Source: Aphanomyces cochlioides
Taxonomy: Eukaryota; Oomycota; Saprolegniomycetes; Saprolegniales; Verrucalvaceae
Assembly (NCBI GenBank): GCA_019828595.1
Contig: JAHQRK010000008.1
Span: forward strand, 310,001 to 374,000
Length of the DNA: 64,000 nucleotides
Direction: 5' to 3'
Position numbers and translations under genes: made by a program. The notes beneath the pieces are model-generated. The model was given only the letters and a program-made list of their open reading frames with translations, did no database searches and was not told the origin of the DNA. Below are positions 22,107-32,789 of this stretch, in pieces. How positions within the stretch are numbered: the first letter of the stretch is position 1; each line of letters starts with the position of its first letter.

Positions 22107-22978
22107 CTCTCTTGTATCTCAGTGCGGATGCGTACGGCAAGCAGCAAGCCAAACCACGACTGACACTGACTCAGAGTCAATGCCTGGAAATGCCCTCAAA
22201 ACATCGTCCCAGACATCGACATATGGAATATTCCGGATACAATGAACCAATCATATCTAATTTCGTGGTTTATGGCATCGATGGGCGACGACATCGACGA
22301 TACCCGACCAGCCTCTAAATTTTGTGAATCTGGCGTAGGTGTCCGGATAATTTTTCCCACCGCATGCGCTATATTCACACTTGACACGCTAGATCACACT
22401 TGGCATGCCAAATCTAGCGTGTCATCTAGCGTGCACGCTATCCGCATAGCAAGCAGTAGAATACGGATACAAAGAAAGAATGGACGACTTTTGGGATGAG
22501 TGGACCTCGAAGACGACCACGTCGAAGTGGCTGTTGCGATTGCTGAGCTCAATATGCTGAGAAATGGTGCCCAAAATAAGCAACGTGGAGGGTCCAGAAG
22601 CGGCAGAAGCGCGAACATTTTGCGCTGCCGCGGTGTCTACGCCATCCTGCTTGATGCTGACTACTGGGGTCCAAGTCCAGTCTATCCGTCGGCGTACTTC
22701 CGCAAACATAACCAACCCTGAAGTTCCCTTGTCCTACACGTCGACCATTTGCTTGAGTGAAGAGCGACGAATCCAAGCTGTGTCGAGGTGACGCCGATGG
22801 CGACTGGTCTGACGGCTCAAAGGATGGTTCCTCTTGTTGTGTTCTCATTGGCTAGCTGGGAAAATGTGAACTGAAAGGCAATTTTGCGCTGGGAAATGGT
22901 GTGTGTGTAACGCACGCTAAACGATCAAAATGTGTGCCATTAGCGTAATAGCGTGGCCCCCCGGTGGGGTTGCTCTTA

Positions 22979-23650
22979 GTTCACACTGGCTCCACAACGG
23001 CGCTTCGACGCCAGAAACCAGACGTCGACTCCGCCGTGGCCATCTGCAAAGACGACTGACATTCAGAGTGGCCAATGGAGGGATCCCCTTGTACTAAAGG
23101 TAATGTTCCACCATGTTCACCAAATCAATAACTGTAACCTATCAATTATTAAACGTTATTTAGGTCTCAAGTGGTTAAACTCACCAATATGTCCGGATAA
23201 AATGTCCGGATATCATAAGTATTCAAACATCAAGATAGACCGAAGGGCCAATTTATGACAGACTCTTTGCATTTTCACAGTTCAAAGCATTGACGTTAAA
23301 TATCACAATTTCTCTTCGTCTTGTCCAGCACTAACGATTTTGTGGTCTTACATACCTGAATATGCACTTGAAATGACTTATAGCGATAGGCGTTAGGCTA
23401 TAAATTTCGCTGTCTTCAGCTGATGTGCACTATACAAGTCTCATGGAAATATCACCTGAATGCCTTTATCACGTGCTCACCGACCGTGCTCGATGATGGC
23501 CTCTCATGATGCATTTAATAATTCCAGTTTTGGGTTATCCCACGCGCAGACTGCAAGTCTCTTCGCCAATCGATGGAGGTAAAACAACAATCGTTGATCA
23601 TTCAAAGAAGCGATCTGGGCGACAAAGAAATCAACTGTTCTTCATCGTTA
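22979..23650. other. No gene recognised
   Basis: Spacer between H2 and the pogo-like element. The last 30 bp (..TTCTTCATCGTTA) match the end of the 2.5-kb repeat unit at 28.37 kb and mark the site into which the pogo-like element inserted. Confidence 0.4.
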
Positions 23651-25816
23651 CCATAAATGACTTGTAAGTTGGGACTTCTCGAAAACTCTATCATTTAAAA
23701 ACATTTGGATATAGTTATTGAAGATTCCCCTTGCGCACTATTAACTTGTAAAATTGATATATAAGACATTGAGAGGTCTATTTCAAACTTGGCGTGGATA
23801 ATTTGAATTCATGGCGCCAGTCAACCACGACGTGCCACACAGAGCGGCAAAGGGACGACCGTCAATAAAGAAGACTCAACGAAAACCACCAAAACATCAG
23901 TGCTCGTACTATACCTAAGAAAAAAGACTTGCAATTATCAATTATGCAAGAGAACATTCAATTAACAACGCAATAGAAACTTTCTTTGGACAGCTCATTG
24001 GCGCCTCAAGGAAGTTGGAATGGAAAAGAATTGCTCGCTGGCAGAAAGACCGAGACAATATCGAGAAGAAGGGCACAGATCCTGCAACGAAGTACATGAA
24101 GACAAACCGAGCAATGTTTTCGGCAACGACATTAAACAAAGAGCAAGAGGGGAAAATTACTACTTGGGTGCTGAACCTCCGTCAAGAAGGCATACCAGTC
24201 AGTCGAATGTTTGTCGCTGCTAAAGCCCTTGAAATCGCAGCTGCAAGTGGTCTTTCTACTCACCAGTTCAAGGCCAGTACGCACTGGGTAAACAGTTTCA
24301 TGGACCGTTGGCGACTGTCGATGCGAATGAAGGGAAGGTCTGGATTGAATAGCGAAGAAGACGGTGAAGCTGCCTTGGAACGCTTTTCGAACGAAATCAT
24401 GAATCTCATATTGGAAAAGAATATCGTTGAAATCTACAATGCCGATCAAACAGCCGAGAACTACGAAATTGTACCTGTGAAAACTATCCACGCAAAGGGG
24501 GCAAAGCACATATGGATCAAGAGCACTGGGCATGAAAAAGACAGAATGACAGCAATGCTCTTGGCCGACTCGAAAGGCACAAAGTATCCATTGTTCCTTG
24601 TGCTCAAAACAACGGCTTCCAAACTTGAAACTGTTGTTCGCGAGAACAATGAACAACGACATGGCTTTGGCACCAAAATTTGGGCTGAAATTGAAGAATT
24701 GCACGAACGACACCCAAGCCAAATCTACGGGAACCCCAGCGCATGGTGGAACAGCTCGATGTCAGTTGCTTTCCTACAATACCATTTTGGATATCGAAAA
24801 GGTAAGACGTTAGCCAATGTGCTGCTCCTTTGGGATGGCTTCAGTGCACATTTCACCAGCGAGGTTGTTCAACGCGCGGCTGAGCTTTTAGTCATTCTTG
24901 GAAAAATACCGCCAACCTTTTTTTGGAAGTGCCAGCCAGCGGACGTTGCTTGGATGCGACCGTTCAAGAGTGGCCTACGACAGAAATGGCTCGGTCACTT
25001 AGCCGAATCCATCAAATACCTTGGTCAAGGCCAACGTCAACTTGAGTGTCCATCAAAGTTTGATCTCGTCGAGTGGGTGAATGAAGTTTGGGACAATTTG
25101 CCACGCCAGACAATTATCAACGGCTTTCAAAAATGCAGAATCCTGGGTCATGATGCATCAGATGCAGCTTTCGGAGAAATTACATGCGAAGCAATAGTTT
25201 GACACGGAAACAACAATGCCGATTGGAGTGTGGATAGCTAGTTCATAACGTAATGTCAAGTCATGCATTGTCAATCTTGTTTGAACTGTTGTTCAGAATG
25301 TTTGCAAATGGTATGGATCCTTGGCACATTCGCACGCCGGTATCGAGGCCGAGGCGGTCTCATGACTACTAGGATCGCGGGCCTTTTGACGCAGAATGTT
25401 CGTTGCCAAGAAATCCAAAATAGACCACACATTAAATTCCAAATATAATTTGCACTCTAAAAATACTACACTGTCAAGAGCACATGAAATTTCAAAGTGA
25501 ACTCGAGACGAATGCGGAATGTGAAGCAACTTGACAATGATTGATTGATGGCAAGTTTGATGTCCATCAAGTGGTATTGACCACTTTTCTGACGACCGGA
25601 TTTCGGTTCTTTGAAAATACCCCCAGTACAACATAACTCTCAATTTTGGTCCACTGTTAGGATGAATTCCCCGTTGGCGAATTGCCAGTGATCTTGAATC
25701 GTATATTCTTGTTACTTGTCAAATTAAATAATTTAGTTAAATTTCCAAATATGAAATTATAGAGTGTAGCGCTCCACCGGATTTCTCAGAAGTCCCAACT
25801 CACAAGTCATTTATGG
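23651..25816 (+). mobile_element. Pogo-like element with 31-bp TIRs and TA duplication
   Basis: Ends CCATAAATGACTTGT.AGTTG (23651 on; inverse ending 25816) match over about 29 bp with one mismatch and are flanked by TA (23649-23650, 25817-25818). The related repeat copy at 28.37-28.40 kb shows the same flanks (TTCTTCATCGTTAGTTTAAT) joined without the insert, so it serves as an empty site. One transposase gene inside. Confidence 0.88.
23811..25202 (+). pseudogene. Pogo-like transposase with an in-frame stop near the N terminus
   Basis: ATG 23811 opens MAPVNHDVP.. and a basic GRPSIKK stretch, then TAA at 23916; the same frame continues unbroken to 25202. After the stop come an N-terminal helix-turn-helix (RLAIINYAREHSINNAIETF), a CENP-B-like domain to about 24380, the first Asp in IYNADQTAENYE, the second in LLLWDGFSAHFT and the third in CQPADVAWMRPF. 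The long 395-residue frame is otherwise complete. The stop falls where the related fragment at 2.0 kb reads through, so it looks like one nonsense change. Confidence 0.8.
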
Positions 25817-26196
25817 TAGTTTAATATATAGGTAATTTGCATTTGAATCGGTGTGGAGCATGTGACGGCCGGGGTCCGTGCAAATCGGCGGCGACGTTTG
25901 GGAGGTTCTGCATTAGGATCTTTGGCACGAAGTTTCTGGAGTTCTCTGTTGAGGCGTGCGCGGGCCAGCAATCGCTCCCGATTGGCTTCAAAGTACTTCT
26001 TGTGACGTAACAATTCCTTCTCTCGGTTCTTTTCGCGGTACTTGCGCTTGTGTTCAAGCACACGCTCACGATTCTTCATGTGCCATTCTCGCACTTGATC
26101 CTTGTTGGCGACGTTGTATGCCTTGCGCTTGTCCTTGTTCTTTTCGTACCATTCCTTGTAGTACTTGCACTTTGAGTCATCGGCATTGAGCGACAT
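25807..26196 (-). CDS. Lys/Arg/Glu-rich protein of the tandem repeat, copy A
   Basis: About 129 residues from ATG 26196. The body is a run of KYY..KN, KYREKNREKE and KKYFEANRER segments, highly charged and probably one long helix, followed by PPKRRRRFARTP. I recognise no family; similar charged repeats occur in proteins linked to mobile and viral DNA, which is only a resemblance. In this copy the last codons and stop lie in the terminal repeat of the adjacent pogo-like element, which lengthened the ORF by three residues relative to copy B. Confidence 0.5.
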   Translation of the reverse strand: MSLNADDSKCKYYKEWYEKNKDKRKAYNVANKDQVREWHMKNRERVLEHKRKYREKNREKELLRHKKYFEANRERLLARARLNRELQKLRAKDPNAEPPKRRRRFARTPAVTCSTPIQMQITYILNYHK

Positions 26197-28383
26197 CGGG
26201 AATGATGAAAAGTGTGGGGCGCTTAAAAAAAAGATCAGCGTGGCGCACAGAGTCGGGTTAACTTCATCCATCTGATTTCCACTAATACTGGGTGCCGAAA
26301 GACAGGCCGTATGCAAATGTTAGACCTCGTGAACTACAGTAAATGGATGCGTCCGCTCAACGGGCAATATCGCAGTAGGTTTTCCTCGACAGCACAATGA
26401 ATTTCGTCGATTGAAATGACCAAGTTAGCACTCGGTCTACCTCGCTCTGGGGATCGCAAATCTCACATTACAAGGTTCTTTCGGTTTATCTGCTGACTGT
26501 TTCTCGCTTTTTCCACCGTTTCAACCATTTAACACGTGGCAACTGTCTCATTGCTCAATCCCCCGCGCCCATGAAATTACTGGCGAACAGCTCAAACGTG
26601 TGTGTACCACATGGAATTATCCGTGGAGGATGTGATGACCACGTCATCAAGGGAATTCGTCGATGGCTTGTGCTATTTTCCCCAGCAGCCCCGCTTCCGT
26701 TCAAGGACAGTTCTCGACGCATTTGAACTTGTCCTTGGAACTTTGGCGTTGTTGGTATGGCGTTGGGTCGACATGATTGTGGTCGCGTTACCTCACAATT
26801 CCTAACAACATTACAACGTGGGGAAGACTCTCCGACTTTTTCATGGATGCGACGAAAGCGAGCACGGCAAACAAATGATGGAAACTACATCATTTGACTA
26901 GGTAGAATCGCAGCCAAGTTTTTTTTGTCTGAAGCGGTGTCAGCATAAGTGCACAGTCTCGATACCTAATTTTGATGCACCCACAACAAACAGCATGTCG
27001 CTTAACAGCTTAACACAAAGCTTTAGGGTGCGGCAGTGGAGCTAAGCCAAGTGACTGCAGCATTTGCATCCAGGACGAGTGCGTTTGTTGCAGTGATAGC
27101 CAATGCTTGCCATAAAGCTCTTTGATGAGATGAAACCACTCATCATTCCTTGATGGCAAAGCTTGAAAGTACAATTACCATACGTGCACCCATAATTATC
27201 ACCGCGTGGCTTGACCCCAAATGCTATTCTTCGAAGGTGCAGACGGAGGATTCGCCTGAGCTTTGCTAAGTGACTGATGCTGTCGGAGGCATTTATTGCG
27301 GTGACAGCCAGTGTGTTTGCCGTGTGCGGAAGTTTTCAGTACGACCCCTGGTTAGAGACGGAAGGCACTCTTCATCTTGCCGAGGAAATAATTCAAGGAG
27401 GCTTCACACGACATTGCCAGAAGAAAGGCAGCCGCACCGTAAACGACGCCCCCGGGTGATATTTGGTGATGGACTAAAGTTATTTTGGAGCGTCAGGCTG
27501 TCACTGAGACCACAGCTCGAGCAGACTATACATTCATGCCACGACTCTCTCGCCGGGTTGAGTGGGTAAAGCAAGCACTTGGTCATTTGGTGGCAGCAAT
27601 CTCTTCCAAGCCAACCCATTACCGTAGCAAAGAACGCAAGGGGGCATTTCGGTGGTGCTTAGTTTGCCTCCTAGACTGCCATCGAGGGTGGCGACGAAGC
27701 AGACTTTAATCTTTTGCAGCTTCTTGCGCGATCGCTTCCAAGTACCTGTCGCCTGGATGTGGATCTTGCTTTTCTCCATTTCCGAGCAGCCATCCCTTCC
27801 TCACTGCCCCTCAGCCGGTTCGATTGACAATAGGCTATGTTTGCTACTTTCCCTAACGCAATCTCTGGTTCAAAGGTGGTTTCTCCTTGGCTTGGAGTAG
27901 ACGTGCAGCTCCGCGCAGCATTTTGTAGTCCCAGTTGGCATCAGAAAACGAGGTGGTGGGGTGCTATAGGGACCGCGCTGTGGGCAGCCTTTGCCTTGCA
28001 GCCGAAAGCATAGTCGAGGAGAAATTGATTTCAACGTCTTGTAGCAGCGTCGAACTCTTGGAAAACCGCACTCAAAAGCGTATCTCTTGGGCCAAAACAA
28101 CCTTCGTGCCATCGTCGACAACATTCACATTGCGGGCAATTTTGTCTTAGGACGCTTCAGGTCGCTTTGACATTGCGGGGCAACTGCTCATGGAAGAGGA
28201 TAAGAAAACTTCATTGATATTCAGTGTCTCCGTGTGCTCCTGTAACTTTCCCCTCGTGGGGGAACCATCCAGCTCCTTACGCTCGTTGTGGCTCATTGTT
28301 ACGAATCTATTCACGGAACTCACTCCAGAGTTCAAGGACCACAGGGCGAGGCTAAGAAATCCACTGCGGCAGAGCATTCTTCA
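25819..28383. repeat. 2.5-kb repeat unit, copy A
   Basis: It matches copy B (28384 on) segment by segment: the Lys/Arg-rich ORF (nearly identical), GTGGAGGATGTGATGACCAC near 26623/29239, GACTAGGTAGAATCGCAGCC near 26898/29716, and CTGCCCCTCAGCCGGTTCG near 27802/30677. Identity is very high in the first 400 bp and lower afterwards. The two copies are head-to-tail. Decayed minus-strand open frames at 27870-28377 correspond to frames in a third copy at 55 kb. Nature of the unit unknown. Confidence 0.75.
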
Positions 28384-28386
28384 TCG

Positions 28387-28773
28387 TTAGTTTAATATAT
28401 AGGTAATTTGCATTTGAATCGGTGTGGAGCATGTGACGGCCGGGGTCCGTGCAAATCGGCGGCGACGTTTGGGAGGTTCTGCATTAGGATCTTTGGCACG
28501 AAGTTTCTGGAGTTCTCTGTTGAGGCGTGCGCGGGCCAGCAATCGCTCCCGATTGGCTTCAAAGTACTTCTTGTGACGTAACAATTCCTTCTCTCGGTTC
28601 TTTTCGCGGTACTTGCGCTTGTGTTCAAGCACACGCTCACGATTCTTCATGTGCCATTCTCGCACTTGTTCCTTGTTGGCGACGTTGTATGCCTTGCGCT
28701 TGTCCTTGTTCTTTTCGTACCATTCCTTGTAGTACTTGCGCTTTGAGTCATCGGCATTGGTCTTGAGCGACAT
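28387..28773 (-). CDS. Lys/Arg/Glu-rich protein of the tandem repeat, copy B
   Basis: A 128-residue open frame starting MSLKTNADDSKRKYYKEW and ending at its native stop (..ITYILN). Almost identical to copy A apart from a short indel near the N terminus and a few substitutions. Preservation of this ORF while the rest of the unit decays suggests recent duplication or gene conversion of this segment, or selection. Function unknown. Confidence 0.55.
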   Translation of the reverse strand: MSLKTNADDSKRKYYKEWYEKNKDKRKAYNVANKEQVREWHMKNRERVLEHKRKYREKNREKELLRHKKYFEANRERLLARARLNRELQKLRAKDPNAEPPKRRRRFARTPAVTCSTPIQMQITYILN

Positions 28774-29518
28774 CGGGAATGATGAAAAGTGTGGGGCGCT
28801 TAAAAAAGAAGATCAGCGTGGCGCACAGAGTCGGGTTAACTTCATCCATCTGAAAACAGGGATATCCACAACATGAGACCGGCCGTATACAACAACTGTG
28901 AAAAGGATGTGAAAATGGATGCGTTAGCTCAACGAGCAACGTTGCAGTGGGTTTTCCTCGACAGCACAATGTGTCTTGTATAATTGAAATGACCAAGTGA
29001 ACACTCGGATTACCTCTCAGCAGCTAAAAGTCCCGCTCCATTGGCAATGTCCGTGGCATGCAGGGGATTGCAAATCTCACATTGCAACATTCTTTCGGTT
29101 TGTCTGCTGACTGTTTCTCGCTTTTTCCACCGTCTCAACAATTTCACACGTGGCAATTGCCTCAATACAATTTCTCGCATTGCTTAATCCCTAGCCGTGA
29201 ATTTACTGGCGAATAGCACACACGACATGCAGTTATCGGTGGAGGATGTGATGACCACGTCATCAAGTGATATCGACAATGACTTCTTGCTATTTTCCCC
29301 GGCAGCCCAACTTCCGTTCAAGGACAGTTCTCTCCATCAAACGACTCATTTGTCCTTGGAACTTTGGCGTTCTTGATGCGTCCTCATAGGGCGTTGGGTC
29401 GACTTGATTGTGGTCGCGTTACCTCACAATTCCTAACAACATTACAACGTGGGGAAGACTCTCCGACTTTTTCATGGATGCGACGAAAGCGAACACGGCA
29501 AACAAATGATGGAAACTA

Positions 29519-29704
29519 CAGTAGTCCCCCAGTTTTAGCCTCTCACTCCAAACTTATATCCTGTATAATATTATTTTGTTTGGAATATTTATTTTGACAG
29601 TAGCTAATATTAATAGCCTAAACCTTTGCAAAATAACATTTCCAATCATAATACCATCATATAAATTCTGAAAAATGCATGAGGCGAAAACTGGGGAACT
29701 ACTG
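29519..29704. mobile_element. 186-bp MITE with TA duplication and paralogous empty site
   Basis: Ends CAGTAGTCCCCCAGTTTT.. (29519-29542) and inverse (29681-29704) match with two mismatches over 24 bp and are flanked by TA. Copy A of the surrounding repeat (26880-26897) lacks it, reading straight across the site. Confidence 0.88.
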
Positions 29705-30738
29705 TACTTCATTTGACTAGGTAGAATCGCAGCCAAGTTTTTTTGCATCTAAGCGGTGTCAGCATAAGTAGACAGACTCGATACCTAATTTTGATGCACC
29801 CGCAACAGACAGCATGTCGCTTAACAGCTTAACACGAAGCTATTCGCTGAGGGTGCATCAACGAACGTAGCCAAGAGACTGTTGCATTTCCATCCAGAAC
29901 GAGCGCGTTTGTTTCAGTGATAGCCACTGGTTGCCATGAGGCTTTCTAGCTCGGGGGAACGAGATGCTTGTCATCGTTCATCACGCCTTGATGAGGAAGC
30001 TAGAATGCTCAATTATGGTATGGAGTACAGCTGTACCATACATGCACCCACAATCATCCGCGCGTGGCTCGAACAAATGCTCTTCTTCGTGGGTGCAGGC
30101 GAAGAATCCCCCTGAGCTTGGCCAAGTGACTGATGCGGTTACATGAAGAGGGGGCAGTTGTAGAGATGATAGTCAGTTTGTTTCCCGAGGAAAAATTTCA
30201 AGGGGGCTTCAAGAGGCCCTGCTCGAAGAAAGTTAATGAGGCCTCTTTGACTCAGTTTCTTGCCAAGTTGACGGTCGTCAATCTTGTTAAGAGATGGACA
30301 ATAGATATCTTGGAGCTTGAGCCCGCAATGACTTTGATCCCAAATGATGCTGTGAATGTCTCGCCGAGTGGAGTGGGCTAACCAAGCACTTAGTCATTTG
30401 AAGGCAGCAATCCTAGCTTCCAACCCACTGCCATTGCAAACAGCGTAATATGAAGAGAGGGGCATTTAGGTGTCTAAAGCTTGCCTCATAAACTGTCGTC
30501 GAGGTGGCGACGAAGCAGATATTACTCTAATCTTTTACAGTTTCTTGGGTCATCGCTTCCAAGGGCCACACGCCTGGACTCACATAGATTCCATCGTGAA
30601 TGTTAAGGCATCACTTCAGCCTCGATGTGGATCTTGTTCCTCTCCATTTTCGAGCAGCCATACCTTCCTCACTGCCCCTCAGCCGGTTCGATTGACGAGA
30701 GGCTATGTAACTTTCGCCAGGGATTGTGAAGGCTGGTA

Positions 30739-31165
30739 CAGTGCGCGCAGAAAGTATAGGACATGCACATTGTTTGTCAAGTAGTACCTCTTGATTCGCA
30801 GAAAAGCGATATTTTTCGTTGTTTTCATTGGACACAAATCTCGCGCCATCATTTCCAAATTTCGCGCGAAACGAAGAAGACTGTCGCTTGACCTTGCGCA
30901 GTAAGTATAGGACATTCGATCTTACGAACAAGGTAACTTGAATTCATCTCATTATCATAACTAGACGCCAAGGAGTCGACTGCACTGCATCTTATTCCTT
31001 GCTTCATCAGAATTATAGAAATGACTTTCTATTCCAGCATGACGGAGCCTTTATTCATCGTTCCAAGTTGACTGCGTCGTTTTTGGCCGATGAAAATATC
31101 ATGCTTTTTTGTCATCCTGCTCTTGGATGGAAAATGGCGATGTCCTATACTTTCTGCGCGCACTG
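30739..31165. mobile_element. Tc1/mariner-type derivative with transposase fragment
   Basis: Perfect 26-bp ends beginning CAGTGCGCGCAGAAAGTATA (30739 on; inverse ending 31165) are flanked by TA (30737-30738, 31166-31167). Inside, 31005-31125 encodes FLFQHDGAFIHRSKLTASFL, the region around the second catalytic Asp of Tc1-type transposases. An extra copy of the end motif (AGTAAGTATAGGACATTCG) lies at 30900. Just outside, 31168-31290 encodes a segment (LSIPATVRTPLLRKGLS) that resembles a Tc1 C terminus. Confidence 0.8.
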
Positions 31166-31734
31166 TATCGCGGCATATTCGAGGACCCAGCTCTTGCAGC
31201 TATGTGAAATTCATGCAAGGTCGATTCCATTTGTCTATCCCAGCAACAGTACGAACGCCATTGTTGAGGAAAGGCCTCAGCGATTACTGCGGCGGTAGTC
31301 TCTTCAGTCTGGTTAGCGTAGCCGCGTTGGGCATGCTCTTAGCCTTTTTCTTGACGCTAGATGGAGGTACTGGTCCATTCTTTGCACCCATCGATCGCCA
31401 AGACCGACAATGATTCAAGTTGAGCTGACCCGACGCAAACCGTTGCAGTGAAGCGGTCCACTCCTCAATTGTAACCGTGCCATGTCTAGCAGGTACATGA
31501 GATGAAGGTGCGGTCTGCGAACTGTCATGGCGCCCTGCAGTAGCGGTTCCCCGCGGTCTGCTAAGAGAACGACTGGAATTGGGAGGCCAGAGAAGTTGAA
31601 GCCTAAGTGAGGCTGAGCGGCAGCCACCGAGAAACAAGACAAGTATGAGGCTTAGGTTGCTTTAACTTTCATTCACGCTTACACTTCAGTCGCAGTTCAC
31701 ACGTGCCTGATATCCTCTGCGCCGAGTTACACTT

Positions 31735-31748
31735 GGTAGCACTCTAGT
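31735..31748 (+). other. G1 primer-binding site
   Basis: TGGTAGCACTCTAG, two bases after the LTR end. It is identical to the site in G2 (44700-44713, minus strand). TGG start is expected for pairing with a tRNA 3' CCA end. Confidence 0.6.
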
Positions 31749-31843
31749 TCGTCCAGGACCATAGACGCCGCGACCTCAACGTTGATAATCGACGTTTCCA
31801 CTTTTCTCTTAAACAGCAAGCTACGTTAACCGAGCTGCTTCGC

Positions 31844-32760
31844 TTGATCCCCGAGAATATCGTTCGGGGATTGTTCGGTGGGGTGAGTCCTCAATACCAG
31901 ATCATGGTCATTGAAAGCTTCCGCCTGCATGGCGTATCAGCAGCAAGGGCAGCTTCCGTTTCTGCTGCGGAACGCAGTCAAGAGGAGGCGGCGTTGCTCT
32001 ACGAAGCAGACCTGTTAAAGACAACTGCAAAGATCGCCGGCCTTGAAGAGTCCAACAGGAACCTGGCTAGCCAAGCCAGACAATCCGAAAACCACCCACC
32101 GGGAATTGACGACATCTTCATCGACTCCAGAGTGTCGCGTGACCGACCTCTGAAGCTCGAAGTGTCAAAATATGGCGGTGCTGCGGATGAGCACCTGTTT
32201 CGTTGGGTCTCCGAGGTGAAGTTTGCACTCGGAGCCCAGCTCGTGATAAACGAGATGCTGCGCGTTGCCTTCGCGCTCTCCAACTCGCAAGGTCGAGCCC
32301 GGGACAGGGCCTACAACCTTCATATGCTAGACGATGGGGCATTCCCCACGTTCGACTCCTTGGTTGAACAACTTAAGGAGCAATACGTTCACTCGAACGT
32401 TGAGACGCGCTTTCCGCGCTCAGTTCAACCAAGCCAAGCAAGGCAAGGGAACTATCCAGAGGTTTGTGAACGACCTTCGTTCTATTCTCGGGTCCTTCGA
32501 GAACTTCTATAAGATCGATGAGATCGATCGTGTGACGGTCTTCATGTATGGCCTTAACCAAGGCCCAGCTCGTGATGAGCTCTTTCGTTTGCAAGCACGA
32601 AGGTTCAACGAAGCAATCAGCATTGCGCTGAATACGGAATATTCGCGCGGCTTGGCGCGTTCTTCCGGTAAGCCTTCCGATGTTTAGTCCGATATGGAGA
32701 TCTCACGTATGGAAGCGGCCTCCGGTGAGGAGCGTCGTTGTTTCAACTGTGGCCAGCACC
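31844..32760 (+). pseudogene. G1 Gag
   Basis: Two overlapping frames (31844-32400 and 32400-32687) together match the G2 Gag: a helical N-terminal part, LKLEVSKYGGAADEHLFRW (compare LDVSKFSGQESDHVMRW in G2), FNEAISIALNTEYS, and a zinc-knuckle start CFNCGQHH near 32740 that is cut off. A frameshift near 32400 and a stop near 32688 break it. Confidence 0.75.
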
Positions 32761-32789
32761 ATCTCGCATGTGGGATAGGCTCAGGACGA

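Larger units (their letters stand above)
19683..22975. mobile_element. Complete two-gene Harbinger element H2
   Basis: Terminal repeats GAGCAACCCCACCGG (19683-19697) and inverse (22961-22975) are flanked by TTA on both sides (19680-19682, 22976-22978). Inside are an intact transposase (plus strand) and an intact Myb-like gene (minus strand), convergent. Sub-terminal copies of a CACGCTA motif lie near both ends (19698-19712; 22386-22450; 22910-22955) and may be binding sites. All parts of an autonomous PIF/Harbinger transposon are present. Confidence 0.93.
28384..30738. repeat. 2.5-kb repeat unit, copy B
   Basis: Head-to-tail second copy. It differs from A mainly by a 186-bp MITE at 29519-29704, absent from A, and it loses similarity to A at about 30705, just before a small Tc1-type element. 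Confidence 0.75.

Noticed and set aside
22394..22848. Overlapping frames inside H2 near its right end
   Set aside because: They lie upstream of the Myb-like gene's start, lack motifs, and overlap the sub-terminal CACGCTA repeats.
30999..31298. 99-codon frame as an intact Tc1 gene
   Set aside because: Only a short Tc1-like segment is real; the frame crosses the element's right TIR.
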